DNA of 64,000 nucleotides from Acidobacteriota bacterium (GCA_025463135.1 JAOAPY010000013.1:1-64000); one strand, 5' to 3'; shown: positions 18,052 through 28,221, counted from the first letter of the stretch. Program-made: numbers and translations. Notes: generated from the letters alone by a model not told the origin.

Positions 18052-18759
18052 ATGATTAGATCCTTGGGCGGCTGTCTCACCCTCGTCTTTTTCTTATGCC
18101 CTGTACACTCCGCACAGGCCAGCCAATCGCCGACTGTCAGCAACATCATCGCGGAGCTCACCCGGACAGTAGAAGTGAAATCAGCGAGCGCCGGGGATGA
18201 ACTAATTCTCAAAGCCCTTAGCGACGTCATTGTGGACGGCCAGGTCGTCATCCCCAAAGGCTCTAAACTGACTGGGAAAATTTCCGAAGTAGCCACCAGA
18301 GGGAAAGATCAGCCCCAGACTTTGTTGGCCTTTGTGGTCGATAAGGCCGTGAGGAAAGACGGTTCGCAGATTCCGTTGCAGGCCATCGTGGCGGCGATCG
18401 CGGCGCCGGCGAAGGATTCTTTTGTGGAGGACCCCACTTACGGGATGATGCATTCCAACGAACCGAAGATGATCGGATCGGGCACAACGGGGACTGCGAG
18501 TTCCGGCGCCTTGCCGCCAAGCAGCAAGGCCAGTTCGAACGCAGCCGTGGCCACGGCTAACATGAAAGGTACGATGGACCAGCCGTCGGTGCTAAACGAG
18601 GATTCTCAGGGGGCATATGGTTACGAGGGGATTTCCATAACCTGGCGCTTGCTGTCACCGCCACCTGTCACCGTCCTGGCCACCAAGGGCAAAGGTCTCA
18701 AACTCGAGGCGGGCACACAGATGTTGTTGCGAATGGCGCCACCGCGCATGCCTCGTTGA
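18052..18759 (+). CDS. Secreted hypothetical protein, Ala/Ser-rich
   Basis: This encodes 235 residues. A signal peptide (about 1-23) is followed by a beta-rich segment (ELILKALSDVIVDGQVVIPKGSKLTGKI) resembling the VirB10/TrbI-type barrel pattern in which a property is set by 'pkGs.l.G.i'. A low-complexity Ala/Ser/Gly stretch (about 145-185) and a final AGTQMLLRMAPP follow. The start has an excellent ribosome binding site (AAAGGAGG). The family is common in acidobacteria but I know of no characterised function. Confidence 0.65.
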   Translation: MIRSLGGCLTLVFFLCPVHSAQASQSPTVSNIIAELTRTVEVKSASAGDELILKALSDVIVDGQVVIPKGSKLTGKISEVATRGKDQPQTLLAFVVDKAVRKDGSQIPLQAIVAAIAAPAKDSFVEDPTYGMMHSNEPKMIGSGTTGTASSGALPPSSKASSNAAVATANMKGTMDQPSVLNEDSQGAYGYEGISITWRLLSPPPVTVLATKGKGLKLEAGTQMLLRMAPPRMPR

Positions 18760-18800
18760 ATTAAAACTTAAGTAAAGGTCGCGACAGGAGAACAGCATCA

Positions 18801-19124
18801 ATGGAATACACATTCGAACAACTCAAGCACAAGACCATTATTGAGTTGCGTGAGATCGCCAAGGGGATCGAGCAACACGACGCCGTCCAGGGCTACACGC
18901 AACTGAACAAGGAACACTTGCTGGTGGCGATTTCCAGGGCCCTCGGCATACAACACGAGCATCATGACGTGGTAGGCGTCGACAAAGCGGCCATCAAATC
19001 ACGCATCAAAGACTTGAAGAAGAAACGCGAAGAAGCGATCGCTGCCCACGATCATACGCAGCTCAAGACTGTGCGGCGAACACTCCATCGGCTGAAGCGG
19101 CAGATCCACAAGGCGACGGTGTAA
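18801..19124 (+). CDS. Small Rho-N/SAP-like helical protein
   Basis: This encodes 107 residues. The N-terminal 45 residues (FEQLKHKTIIELREIAKGI ... LNKEHLLVAISRALGI) match the helix-turn-helix pattern of the Rho termination factor N-terminal (SAP-like) domain. The C-terminal half is a highly charged helix (IKSRIKDLKKKREEAIAAH, LKTVRRTLHRLKRQI). It is probably a nucleic-acid-binding protein, function unknown. AGGAG lies 13 bases before the ATG. The stop is within two bases of a hairpin repeat at 19126. Confidence 0.7.
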   Translation: MEYTFEQLKHKTIIELREIAKGIEQHDAVQGYTQLNKEHLLVAISRALGIQHEHHDVVGVDKAAIKSRIKDLKKKREEAIAAHDHTQLKTVRRTLHRLKRQIHKATV

Positions 19125-19125
19125 G

Positions 19126-19332
19126 GTCCGACGAACTTCAGTTTGTCGATGTCGTGGAACGCAATCCCTTTGGGTGCGCCGTCAGGGCTTGATCAAACGC
19201 GGCTGAACCCCAACCTGTTCCCGTCGAGTTCGGCTAAGGGAGGCCGCGACGAGTCGCGACCGGCAAGGGCCAAAATTTACCGTCGCGAATATTTCATTCC
19301 GCACGTTAGCGACAAACTGAAGTTTGTCGGAC
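19126..19332. repeat. REPIN-like doublet, wider spacing
   Basis: GTCCGACGAACTTCAGTTTG (19126-19145, plus TCG) and the reverse-oriented GACAAACTGAAGTTTGTC (plus GGAC, to 19332) flank 160 bases of unrecognised sequence between two convergent genes. Confidence 0.7.
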
Positions 19333-19362
19333 CAATATATCGGACCAATATGAAGGAATGGG

Positions 19363-21141
19363 TTAGCTCTTGATCATTTCGCGGGCATGACGTCGGGCAT
19401 TGTCGGTGATCTCGGCGCCGGTGAGCATGCGAGCGATCTCTTCGACGCGACCGCGGCGATCAAGGCCGGCGATGGTGATCGCGGTGTGGCCGCCGGCCAC
19501 TTTCTTTTGGACCAGCAGGTGGGTGTCGGCAAAACGCGCGATCTGCGGCTGGTGCGTTACGCAAAGGACCTGGTTCGATTGCGCCAGCTTCCTGAGTTTT
19601 AGGCCCACCGCTTCACTGACGCGACCGCCGATACCGGTGTCTATCTCGTCAAAGACGATCGTGCGCGGAAACTCTGAAGCGTTCGCTACCGTTTTGAGGA
19701 CCAGCATCAGGCGTGAAGCCTCGCCACCCGACGCAATCCTGGCCAGCGGTTTGACCGCTTCACCGATGTTTGCGGAAAAATGAAACTCAACGCGGTCGAA
19801 GCCACGCGGGGTAAAGGTCGTCGCTGTAAACACATCCGAGCGCGGTGAGGGTTCGTCCTTATCCAGAGTTTCATCTTTGGGCACGGCCTTCAACTCCCCG
19901 GCCGAAGGCGAGGAAATCTGAATTACGAACCTGGCATTTTCCATCGCTACTTCCGTGAGTCCGCGCTCCACTTCCTGCTCGAATTTTTTTGCGGCCCGCT
20001 CGCGTTCGCGATGTAGTTTGGCGGCGCGCCCAACATAGTCGTCACGCGCGGCGGCAAGCTCTGTTGCCAGTTCATTGGCCCGCTCGTCGGCGTGCTCGAT
20101 CTGTCGCAAGCGATCCTGCGCCCGGGCCAGATGCTCGAGGCAGGTCTCGATCGAGCCGCCATACTTGCGCTTTAGTTGCGAGAGTTCCGCCAGCCGGTTT
20201 TCTATTTCTGCCAGCCGGGCCGGCGAGAATTCGAGCTTCTCGGAATATTCGCGCAGCGAAAATGCGAGGTCTTCGAGCGTCGCCCGCGCCGATTCAAGTC
20301 CTTCGAGATATGCCCGAAAGCTGGACTCATACTCGCCCAATTCTTCGATCTGTTTTGCTGCCTGACGCACGCGAGCGAGCGCCGCATCGTCATCTTCATA
20401 AATCAGCGCATAGCTTTCAGAACACAGCGTCGTCAACTGTTCGACGTTGTGCAACCGCCGTCGCTCTTCCGCGAGCGAGACGTCTTCGTCGATGGCGAGC
20501 TGACCGCGTTCCAGCTCTTCAATCTGAAATCGCAAAACATCAACCAGCTGAAACTTCTCAGCCTCGTCCCGTTGCAGGGCGGCCAACTCCCGCTTGAGAG
20601 CGCTCCAGGTTTGGTAGGTATCACCGACTTCTCGACGCAAGGGCGCAACACCCGCAAAAGCATCCAGAAGTTCCAGATGCTTGTCGATGCTAAATAACGT
20701 CTGCTGATCGCCCTGTCCGTGAATGTCCACCAGAAATGGACGCAGCTCGCGCAACAGCGTCTGGGTGGCCAGCTGGTTGTTGACAAAGATCTTGTTTCTG
20801 CCTGAGGTGGACAGCTCGCGGCGGATAATGACCTCGTTTGTGGCTGTCTTGTCAGCTTCCGCACCGGTGTTGAAGGTACTGAGGCTGATTCCCGCGGCAT
20901 CCAGGATTGCTCCCAATTCGCTACTCGCCTTTACTGAAAACAAGCCTTCAATGAACGCGCGTTCTGTTCCCGACTTTAGTAAATCCGTGGTGAAGCGGCC
21001 GCCGATCAGTACTCCGAGAGCGTCGACAATGATCGACTTACCTGAACCGGTTTCGCCGGTAAGCAGGTTGAGCCCAACGTCGAACTCCACGCGCAGCTCG
21101 TCAATCAAGGCGATATTCGAGATGTTGAGCAGCGTAAGCAT
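19363..21141 (-). CDS. recN: DNA repair protein RecN
   Basis: This encodes 592 residues, an SMC-like ATPase in double-strand-break repair. Walker A is GETGSGKS (about 31-38), the Q-loop region contains VDIHGQGDQQTLF, long coiled coils fill about 165-370, and the C-terminal head has the ABC signature ASGGEASRLML, Walker B TIVFDEIDTGIGG and the switch CVTHQPQIARFAD. An insert of about 30 acidic residues (DETLDKDEPSPRSD) before the signature is longer than I expect. No strong ribosome binding site precedes ATG 21141. It is followed 87 bases downstream of the aminopeptidase gene on the same strand. Confidence 0.95.
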   Translation of the reverse strand: MLTLLNISNIALIDELRVEFDVGLNLLTGETGSGKSIIVDALGVLIGGRFTTDLLKSGTERAFIEGLFSVKASSELGAILDAAGISLSTFNTGAEADKTATNEVIIRRELSTSGRNKIFVNNQLATQTLLRELRPFLVDIHGQGDQQTLFSIDKHLELLDAFAGVAPLRREVGDTYQTWSALKRELAALQRDEAEKFQLVDVLRFQIEELERGQLAIDEDVSLAEERRRLHNVEQLTTLCSESYALIYEDDDAALARVRQAAKQIEELGEYESSFRAYLEGLESARATLEDLAFSLREYSEKLEFSPARLAEIENRLAELSQLKRKYGGSIETCLEHLARAQDRLRQIEHADERANELATELAAARDDYVGRAAKLHRERERAAKKFEQEVERGLTEVAMENARFVIQISSPSAGELKAVPKDETLDKDEPSPRSDVFTATTFTPRGFDRVEFHFSANIGEAVKPLARIASGGEASRLMLVLKTVANASEFPRTIVFDEIDTGIGGRVSEAVGLKLRKLAQSNQVLCVTHQPQIARFADTHLLVQKKVAGGHTAITIAGLDRRGRVEEIARMLTGAEITDNARRHAREMIKS

Positions 21142-21227
21142 AGTGTACAGACGACTGCCACCCTGCTGAGTTACACCGAGAAGACGTGTCGGGAACAGTT
21201 GCAGGCTGGCAGCCTGCAGTACCTGGC

Positions 21228-22796
21228 TTAGCGTCGTGCCCGGGCAATAAATGCTTCAATGTCGGAAATCTTTCGCGGCAGGGCTTCGGTCAGCCAGCGA
21301 ACACCGTCCGAGGTTATTACCATGTCGTCTTCAATGCGCACGCCGATGCTCTTGTACTTTTCGAAGGCCGGCCTGATGGCGGCGATAAATTTTTCGTTCT
21401 CGGGAGTATTCGGCAGGTTATCAAGAGCATCTGGTCGAACATAGATGCCGGGCTCGTTTGTGAAGACAGCGCCGGGCACAAACTTTGAGCTGCCGCCTAC
21501 ATCGTGCACGTTCATTCCCAGCCAATGCGAAGTGCCATGCATGAACCACACGCGATACTGCATTGAATTGCGATCGGTAATCAGCCCCAGCTTTAGCAGG
21601 CCATCTTTTATCACTTCGGTGCCGGCCTGGTTAACATCCGCGAGTGACGCTCCCGGGCGTGCAGCCCGCGCCACCGCTTCCTGCGCGTCATAAACGATCT
21701 GATAAATTTCTGCCTGGGCCGGTGAGAATTTGCCGTTAACCGGAAAGGTGCGAGTTACGTCAGCACTATAGTGTTCGTACTCAGCACCCACATCCATCAA
21801 CAACAACTGTCCCGATTTCACTGGCCCCTGCGACTCTTCGTAATGAAGGGTGGTTGCGTTGGGACCGCAGCCGACGATATCCGGATAGCCCCAATTGTCG
21901 GCGTTGCGCAACTTGAAAGTGTAGGCGACCTCTGCATCCACCTCATACTCCCATTTCGTTTTTGCGGCGTTCGCCCAGGCCCGTTCATGGGCCTCGATGC
22001 TGATGTCGATGGCGTGCTGAAGCAGTTGCAGCTCTAACGGTGATTTGCTCAGACGCATTTCTGAGAAGACTGGACCAACGCGGCGCACGTTAAATCCGTT
22101 CGGTGCTTTGCCCCACTCTTCGGCAAAACGTTGTTCGCGCCGATACTCCTTGCTCTCGCTTCCCGCCGTTGCCAATAAATAAAGTTCCGCTTCATTTTTT
22201 TCCGCCGCCGCCCACAGGTCAGCCCAGCCCGCAGTAGTGTGCGCGGCTGAGAGCAATATCCTTTCGCCTTTCGGGCGATATGATTTGTGGCTTTTTACCG
22301 CATCAATGAACGGCGTGAATTCAGTGGCGTCCCAGATCTCTCTCACCCCTGAGAGTTCGGCGGCCTCTTCCGGACTGTACATATGTCCCGTCCATGTTTC
22401 CGCGGTCGGACTGCGACGAGGCAGAAACAGTACTGGCCAGTTTCCCGGCAGCAGTACCAGGGTAGAGCCTGTCTGTTTGAGATTGGTGAGATAGTAAAAA
22501 TTATTCTCTGAACGAAAAGGATAATCGACGTCATTGGCATAGACGCGCGGTTCACCGCTGAACAGCACCAACACACCTTTAGCGCCCATCGCCTGGGACA
22601 CGCGCGCGCGACGGCCAGCCAATTCAGCTAGCCGATCACTGCCGGCTATTTTAGGCGCCGGCGGCGTAATCCTGATAACTGGAGGATTGGCAGGCTCTTT
22701 GGTTGCGGCGTAAGGGCTAAAGCGCGACTGCGTGCCCAGTAACAGAGCGAAAAGAACAACCGGAATCACTTTCCTTATTGACCTTGATGAAAACAT
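21228..22796 (-). CDS. Exported aminopeptidase P (Xaa-Pro aminopeptidase, M24)
   Basis: This encodes 522 residues from ATG 22796, which has GAGGAGAG just upstream. The longer frame to 22910 reads through repeats. An N-terminal signal or anchor (VIPVVLFALLLG) suggests a periplasmic enzyme. The aminopeptidase-P N-terminal domain (about 50-190: FRSENNFYYLTNLKQTGSTLVLLPG) precedes the pita-bread catalytic domain, with the metal ligands in LLMDVGAEYEHYSADVTRTF, HGTSHWLGMNVHD, FTNEPGIY and RIEDDMVIT. It removes N-terminal residues before proline. The hairpin CGGGCGTGCAGCCCG (21654-21668) lies within the coding region (RAARPGAS). Confidence 0.9.
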   Translation of the reverse strand: MFSSRSIRKVIPVVLFALLLGTQSRFSPYAATKEPANPPVIRITPPAPKIAGSDRLAELAGRRARVSQAMGAKGVLVLFSGEPRVYANDVDYPFRSENNFYYLTNLKQTGSTLVLLPGNWPVLFLPRRSPTAETWTGHMYSPEEAAELSGVREIWDATEFTPFIDAVKSHKSYRPKGERILLSAAHTTAGWADLWAAAEKNEAELYLLATAGSESKEYRREQRFAEEWGKAPNGFNVRRVGPVFSEMRLSKSPLELQLLQHAIDISIEAHERAWANAAKTKWEYEVDAEVAYTFKLRNADNWGYPDIVGCGPNATTLHYEESQGPVKSGQLLLMDVGAEYEHYSADVTRTFPVNGKFSPAQAEIYQIVYDAQEAVARAARPGASLADVNQAGTEVIKDGLLKLGLITDRNSMQYRVWFMHGTSHWLGMNVHDVGGSSKFVPGAVFTNEPGIYVRPDALDNLPNTPENEKFIAAIRPAFEKYKSIGVRIEDDMVITSDGVRWLTEALPRKISDIEAFIARARR

Positions 22797-23001
22797 TTCT
22801 CTCCTCGTGACGGGTTTTGAACTAGCGACCTCAGTTGGGTTTCTGCGCTGGCATTGCGCTACGAATGTTGAGGTCGCGAGCGGTGGGGATTGCACCGACC
22901 CCCCTCCCAACCGCTCCCCACTTTCGTGGAGAGGGGAGCAGTACCTCTAACCAGGACACCTGCTGACGCAGATGGAACTGACAGGAAGAAGAACTGAGGC
23001 T

Positions 23002-24624
23002 TCAAGGTCGTTCCCTTCTTCTTTGTCGGGGCCCGCCTCTTTGGCCCGGCGGGAAGACTCGGGTTGAGCCATCCGGCATTGTGACGATGCGCGTACCGTT
23101 TGGAGTGACCATTATTCTGGTTCCATCGGGCAGGGTTTTGTTGGTGACAGTAGGTATGCGGCGACGGCCGCGACCGTTCGGCCCTGGCACTTCAATATAA
23201 CCCGGAACGTCCGGCACGTCGGAAGCTTCTGCCGAACGCTTGTCTTTCTCTTTCTGTTTCGCCGCCTGGGCTTCGCGTTCGGCATCTTCGGCCGTCCGCC
23301 GTTCCTCTTCTTTTTGTTTTTGCCTGTCAGCTTCTTCCCGGGCGGCTTCCTGCTTTGAGTTGTCTGGTTTCTTCTTACTTTCTGTAGCCGCGGGTGCGTT
23401 CTTTGCCTTCTCGCTGGTCGAGGGGTGTGCGCCAACTGAATTTTGTCCCCCGCCGGAGGGAGAAGGATCGCCGACCGAGGCGCTGAACACCTGGGCAGGG
23501 GTTGGCGTTGCCGCGGGAGTTATTGTTGTCGCATTTTTCCCGCGCTCGAACGCGTAAAAGACACCAGCGCCAATCAGGCCCAGCAGCAGAACGCCGGCGG
23601 CGATCGTCCACGGCGCGGTTCGCTTCCGCGGAACCGCCGGTGCCGCCTTGACCACCGTAGTCTCACCGCTGTGGGCCCCCGATACCGGCACGGTCGGGTT
23701 GGCAACACCCAGATTCGTGTTCGCCGATGCGGAGGTCGCCGACGGGAATAGCACCGTCGCTGCTTCCTCGCGGCCGCTCACTGTCGTCTCATTACTGCTC
23801 TGCAATGCATTACGCATCGCTGCCGCGGTCGGATAGCGTTGTTCGCGGTTCTGGGCCATCGCTCGCTGCAGGACCGCCGATACCTGTGGTCCCACGGCCG
23901 GGTTGACTTCGGCGGCGAGTTGCAGCGGATCCGGCTGGCCGTTCACCAGTGCCGCGGCGCGCGTGAGCGCATCGGGAGGTTTGGTACCTGTAAGCAAATG
24001 ATAAAGAGTCGCCGCCAGCGCATAGATGTCGCTGCGTGGATCAGTGCCTAGACCCTGAACCTGCTCCAGAGGCGCATAATTTGGCGTGTAGCCAAAGATG
24101 CTGGCAGAGGTTGTCACACGCGAGACGTCGCCAAGCTGACCTTTGGCCAAACCGAAGTCCAGCAGGATGATCTGTCCGCGCGACGACAACTTAAGATTTT
24201 GCGGCTTGATGTCGCGGTGAATGATTTGCGGATCCTGCGTGTGCAAATAATCAAGAGCGTCCAGCAATTGATCGGCCCACAAAAGCACCTGTTCAAGGGG
24301 AAACGACCCTCGTCGCCGGGCTATCATCTCCGCCAGGTCATCACCGGCAATATACTGCATGACCAGGAATGCGCCCTCAGCCTCAGCAAAGTGATCGCTG
24401 ACACGCGGCAAGGCCGGATGATGCAGTCGAGCCAGCAAGCGGGCCTCACGCTCAAATTGCTTGCGCAGTTTTTCTTCGACGAAGAGCGTTTCCTTCAAGG
24501 CAACGGTAGTATCCAGCCGTTGATCGACGGCTTCATACACGGCACCCATGCCACCCTGGCCAAGTTGCCGAAGGATTCGATAGCGATCCTGCAATATTGT
24601 TTCTGGCGCGAGCATTTGGCTCAT
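23002..24624 (-). CDS. Transmembrane serine/threonine protein kinase
   Basis: This encodes 540 residues from ATG 24624. The kinase domain lies at about 14-275: [11 protein letters not shown] (P-loop), VALKE (Lys about 42), [10 protein letters not shown] (catalytic loop), LLDFGLAKG (DFG) and a threonine-rich activation segment ([20 protein letters not shown]), with APLE in place of the usual APE. One membrane span follows ([21 protein letters not shown], about 345-367). The outside part is Pro/Ala-rich, then a charged E/K/R/A stretch likely to be helical, then an arginine-rich tail with repeated PDGTR/PNGTR motifs. PASTA repeats are absent. The trigger is unknown. Confidence 0.92.
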   Translation of the reverse strand: MSQMLAPETILQDRYRILRQLGQGGMGAVYEAVDQRLDTTVALKETLFVEEKLRKQFEREARLLARLHHPALPRVSDHFAEAEGAFLVMQYIAGDDLAEMIARRRGSFPLEQVLLWADQLLDALDYLHTQDPQIIHRDIKPQNLKLSSRGQIILLDFGLAKGQLGDVSRVTTSASIFGYTPNYAPLEQVQGLGTDPRSDIYALAATLYHLLTGTKPPDALTRAAALVNGQPDPLQLAAEVNPAVGPQVSAVLQRAMAQNREQRYPTAAAMRNALQSSNETTVSGREEAATVLFPSATSASANTNLGVANPTVPVSGAHSGETTVVKAAPAVPRKRTAPWTIAAGVLLLGLIGAGVFYAFERGKNATTITPAATPTPAQVFSASVGDPSPSGGGQNSVGAHPSTSEKAKNAPAATESKKKPDNSKQEAAREEADRQKQKEEERRTAEDAEREAQAAKQKEKDKRSAEASDVPDVPGYIEVPGPNGRGRRRIPTVTNKTLPDGTRIMVTPNGTRIVTMPDGSTRVFPPGQRGGPRQRRRERP

Positions 24625-24688
24625 TATACATGTCCGGTTGCTTGATGATAAAACAAAAGCCATCGAGCCTGTCGGGGCGATTGCAATT

Positions 24689-24860
24689 CATCTCATCCAC
24701 ACCCGGTTTTCAACCGGGTGACTTGAAGGGTCTTCGAAGATGGAGCCGTTTCACGGTTTTCGATTTACCTCGGCTACAGGTAAACCGTTGAAACTTTTTG
24801 AGGAAATCCGTGAGTGTTCCTGATCACCCGGTTGAAACCGGGTGTGAATGAGATGACGAA
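24689..24860. repeat. Hairpin doublet, CACCCGGTTTCAACCGGGTG family
   Basis: Two palindromes (ACCCGGTTTTCAACCGGGTG near 24700 and CACCCGGTTGAAACCGGGTG near 24827) with outer arms ATCTCATCCACA and TGTGAATGAGAT form a nested inverted repeat between the divergent kinase and UPF0182 genes. A simpler relative is at 55126-55160. Confidence 0.7.
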
Positions 24861-24877
24861 TCTTTGAAGACTTCGCG

Positions 24878-27787
24878 ATGTCCGGAAAGTGGCCTGTCAG
24901 TTGGATCGAGCGTATGCTAAGCTACATGAGCAAATCACTGCGGCCGACGAATGGCGAAATCATCGATGTTGGACCAAGCAAAAAACGGCATTGGCGACGC
25001 TGGCTATTGGCGCTGATCGCGGTGTTGTTCCTGGCGGGCTCGCGCAGCCTGTCCATCTACATCTCTGCTTTGTGGTTCGGGTCGCTGGGTTATTCCTCAG
25101 TCTACTGGTACATGTTCAAGTTAAAGGTGCTGCTCTTTGTGGTCTTTGCCCTGCTGACAGTGCTAATCCTGCGCGGCGCCTTCTCTCTGCTAAGCCGCAC
25201 CTGTGCCCCGCAGGCATTGGGGCGGCGCACGGTTACACTGAACAATCAGCCATTTGAATTTTCGCCGGCCAAATTCGTCAGCCCGCTAATGTGGATCATT
25301 TCTATAGTGGTTGGGTTGGTCTTTGGCTTTTCGATGAAAGCAGGCTGGCAGAAATTCGCTCTCTATCACAATCAGGTCGCCACCAAAACCGCTGACCCAA
25401 TATTTGGGAAGCCCCTGGGATTTTATCTCTTCTCGCTGCCGGTGTATGAACTGTTGAGCGGATGGCTAACCGCAATGGCAGTGATTGTTTTTCTGGCTGC
25501 GCTGGCTTGCACGTTACTGGCGATTCCGCAACAGGCACTTGATAAGACGGCCACGCGAACATCTAAGGGAATTTCGTTTGCTGCTGTGTCCTGGGCTCTG
25601 GCAGTTGTGCTGCTGGCCCTGGCGGGCAACACTTATCTCTCTCGCTTTCCATACCTGTGGGATGACCATCAAACATTTTCCGGCGTTACCTTCACCGAAG
25701 CCAATTACCTGCTGCCGGCGCTTTCTCTGGTTTCAATCGGTTTGCTGATCGCGGCGGTTATCGCCGCCCTGAATGCTCTGACACAGAAACGTCTGCGATT
25801 GCTCATTGCAGCGGTCGCCCTACCCATCGCCCTGTACGTTGTGGGGGTAGTGATCGTGCCCGCCTATGTCAACAGTTTTATCGTCAAACCAAACGAGCTG
25901 GGCCGCGAGGCGCCCTACATCGAACACAACATCGTCTGGACGCGCGGTGCCTTTGGCCTTGACGGTATCGAGCAACGCGAGTTTGATGCGGAAAATTCTG
26001 TAGAGGCTTTGCACCTGGAAGCTAATCGTCCCACGCTCGACAACATCAGGCTCTGGGACTGGAAAGCGCTGCAGGACACCTTGCGTCAAATACAGGAAAT
26101 TCGCACTTACTACGACTTCCCCGACGTGGACGTCGATCGTTATCGCATTACCGGCCAAGAGCGACAGATGATGGTGGCCGCCCGGGAGATGGATGTTGAG
26201 AAATTGCCCGAGTCATCTCGCAACTGGATTAACGAGAAATTGATTTACACGCACGGGTATGGCCTGACCATGAACACGGCAAACGGCTTTGACTCAGAAG
26301 GCATGCCGCAGTTCGTCCTGTCGAATATGCCCAGCGAATCCAAGGCGGCTGAAGTAAAAGTCACCCGGCCGGAAATCTACTACGGGCAAAAGACGGATAC
26401 CGATGTTTATGTACGGACCAGGCAGAAAGAGTTCGACTATCCCCAGGGCGAGACGAACAGCTACACCAGCTATGAAGGTTCCGGCGGCATAAGAATTGGC
26501 GGCGGCCTGCGCCGCATGTTGCTGGCGTACGCACTCGGTGATCTTACGAAACTGCCTTTTTCGGACGACATCACCGCGGAAAGCCGGGTATTGATTCACC
26601 GTAACATCAAAGAGATCGTCAACAGCGTGGCGCCGTTTTTGATCTATGACAACGATCCCTACATCGTGGTAGCCAATGACGGCCATCTCTACTGGATGAT
26701 TGATGCTTTCACGGAAACTTCAAGTTATCCGTACTCGCGGCACTACCCGGTCGGCGGCAACAACGTCAATTATCTTCGCAATAGCGTCAAATGCGTGATC
26801 GATGCCTATAACGGCACCGTAAAATTCTACGTATTCGACGCACAGGATCCATTGATCGCCACCTACCGCGCCACTTTTCCCGTGCTGTTTCAGGATGCGT
26901 CGCAAATGCCCGCGGATCTGCGGGCACACGTGCGCTATCCCGAAAGCCTAATCAGAACCCAGGGCGAAGTCTTTGGCCTTTACCACACTCAGAACGCCAA
27001 GGTGTTCTTTCAAAGAGAAGATCTCTGGAGCATCGCCACGCAAGTCGGCCTTGACGACCAGGGAAAGAAACAAACGCAGCACATCGATCCATATTTCGTG
27101 CTCATGCAATTGCCCGGCGAGAATATCGCCAACGAGTTCGCTATCATTCTGCCCTTCACCCCCTCAAACCGGAATAACATGATCGGCTGGATGGCCGGGC
27201 GCTGTGACGGCGAAAATTACGGCAAATTACTGGTCTACAATTTTCCCAAGTCTCGGCTGATTGATGGTCCGCTGCAGATCGAAGCGCGCATCGATCAAAA
27301 CGCACAACTATCCTCGCAATTCACGCTCTGGAATCAACAGGGGTCGCGCGTATTGCGCGGGCACCTGCTGGTTATTCCGATCGGCCGTTCGCTGCTCTAC
27401 GTTGAACCCGTTTACCTCAGGGCGGAAAGCAGTCCCATGCCGGAATTGCGACTCGTGGTGCTGGCCTTACAGGATCGCATCGGCTATGGAAAGAGTTTCG
27501 AAGAAGCAATGACCAATCTATTCGGCGAGGCGCCTAAACCAGGTGTGGAACAACCGGGGCCTGGCGAGGAACAGAAAGGCAAACCGGCGGAAGCCGCGCC
27601 AAAGCCGGGGCCGTCACCAGCGGCCATGCCCCAGGATGTGCAACAGCTAATCATTCGCGCGATACAGGAGTTCGATGATTATCAACGACTGACTGCGGCC
27701 GGGAAACTTGCAGAGGCAGGACAGAAACTCGAACAACATAAACGGACGCTGGAAGAATTGAAACGCGTCGGCGGCAAGCAGAAATAA
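24878..27787 (+). CDS. UPF0182 family membrane protein
   Basis: This encodes 969 residues. The first third has about seven membrane segments (from about residue 40 to 335). The long soluble part carries the hallmark motifs of the UPF0182 (COG1615) family: RGAFGLDGIEQREF, NIRLWDWKALQDTLRQIQEIRTYYDFPDVDVDRY, YTHGYGLTMN, RPEIYYGQ, DYPQGE, DGHLYWMIDAFT, NYLRNSVKCVIDAYNG and YVEPVYL. The C-terminus has a Pro/Glu/Gly spacer and a helical tail. The function is unknown. The start is uncertain: ATG 24878 gives the longest form, and ATGs at 24914 and 24926 also precede the basic pre-membrane segment. Confidence 0.92.
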   Translation: MSGKWPVSWIERMLSYMSKSLRPTNGEIIDVGPSKKRHWRRWLLALIAVLFLAGSRSLSIYISALWFGSLGYSSVYWYMFKLKVLLFVVFALLTVLILRGAFSLLSRTCAPQALGRRTVTLNNQPFEFSPAKFVSPLMWIISIVVGLVFGFSMKAGWQKFALYHNQVATKTADPIFGKPLGFYLFSLPVYELLSGWLTAMAVIVFLAALACTLLAIPQQALDKTATRTSKGISFAAVSWALAVVLLALAGNTYLSRFPYLWDDHQTFSGVTFTEANYLLPALSLVSIGLLIAAVIAALNALTQKRLRLLIAAVALPIALYVVGVVIVPAYVNSFIVKPNELGREAPYIEHNIVWTRGAFGLDGIEQREFDAENSVEALHLEANRPTLDNIRLWDWKALQDTLRQIQEIRTYYDFPDVDVDRYRITGQERQMMVAAREMDVEKLPESSRNWINEKLIYTHGYGLTMNTANGFDSEGMPQFVLSNMPSESKAAEVKVTRPEIYYGQKTDTDVYVRTRQKEFDYPQGETNSYTSYEGSGGIRIGGGLRRMLLAYALGDLTKLPFSDDITAESRVLIHRNIKEIVNSVAPFLIYDNDPYIVVANDGHLYWMIDAFTETSSYPYSRHYPVGGNNVNYLRNSVKCVIDAYNGTVKFYVFDAQDPLIATYRATFPVLFQDASQMPADLRAHVRYPESLIRTQGEVFGLYHTQNAKVFFQREDLWSIATQVGLDDQGKKQTQHIDPYFVLMQLPGENIANEFAIILPFTPSNRNNMIGWMAGRCDGENYGKLLVYNFPKSRLIDGPLQIEARIDQNAQLSSQFTLWNQQGSRVLRGHLLVIPIGRSLLYVEPVYLRAESSPMPELRLVVLALQDRIGYGKSFEEAMTNLFGEAPKPGVEQPGPGEEQKGKPAEAAPKPGPSPAAMPQDVQQLIIRAIQEFDDYQRLTAAGKLAEAGQKLEQHKRTLEELKRVGGKQK

Positions 27788-27795
27788 AAGCGAGC

Positions 27796-28182
27796 ATGAA
27801 GCGAATTTTAATCGTCGAAGACGATGAAAGGCGGCGGTCCTGGTTTGACTTGAGATTCGCCGATTGCGACCGAGACACCACTGACGATGTCTCGGTGGCG
27901 GTCCAACTGCTCCTGGAACGTGAGTATGAACTTATCTTTCTGGATCACGATCTCGCGTTGGAACACTACGCGCTGGAGGTGGCTGACGATGGACTTACGG
28001 GTTATGTGGTCGCTGCCTGGCTGGCCGAACATCCCGAGCGACAACCTGATGCCCAAATCATAATTCACTCGCTGAACTATGCCGGCTCAGATCGTATGCT
28101 CCATTGTTTGCAAAGCGCCGGTCGAAATGCCGAGCATGTCCCCTTCCCTTACCTGCCGTCACTATTCTCTGAACTGACTTAA
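27796..28182 (+). CDS. Cyclic-phosphate-processing receiver-like domain protein
   Basis: This encodes 128 residues with a response-regulator-like fold: ILIVEDDERRRSWFD (acidic pocket), LIFLDHDLAL (putative phospho-acceptor position within an FLDHDL motif), and IIHSLNYAGSDRM. The FLDHDL and IHS.N..G...M patterns are those of the cyclic-phosphate processing receiver family associated with RNA or nucleotide repair rather than two-component signalling. No output domain and no histidine kinase are near. It starts 8 bases after the UPF0182 stop and is likely co-transcribed. Confidence 0.75.
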   Translation: MKRILIVEDDERRRSWFDLRFADCDRDTTDDVSVAVQLLLEREYELIFLDHDLALEHYALEVADDGLTGYVVAAWLAEHPERQPDAQIIIHSLNYAGSDRMLHCLQSAGRNAEHVPFPYLPSLFSELT

Positions 28183-28221
28183 TCGCATTGCAACCTTGGT
28201 CTTCGTTTCGCTTTAGTTTCG

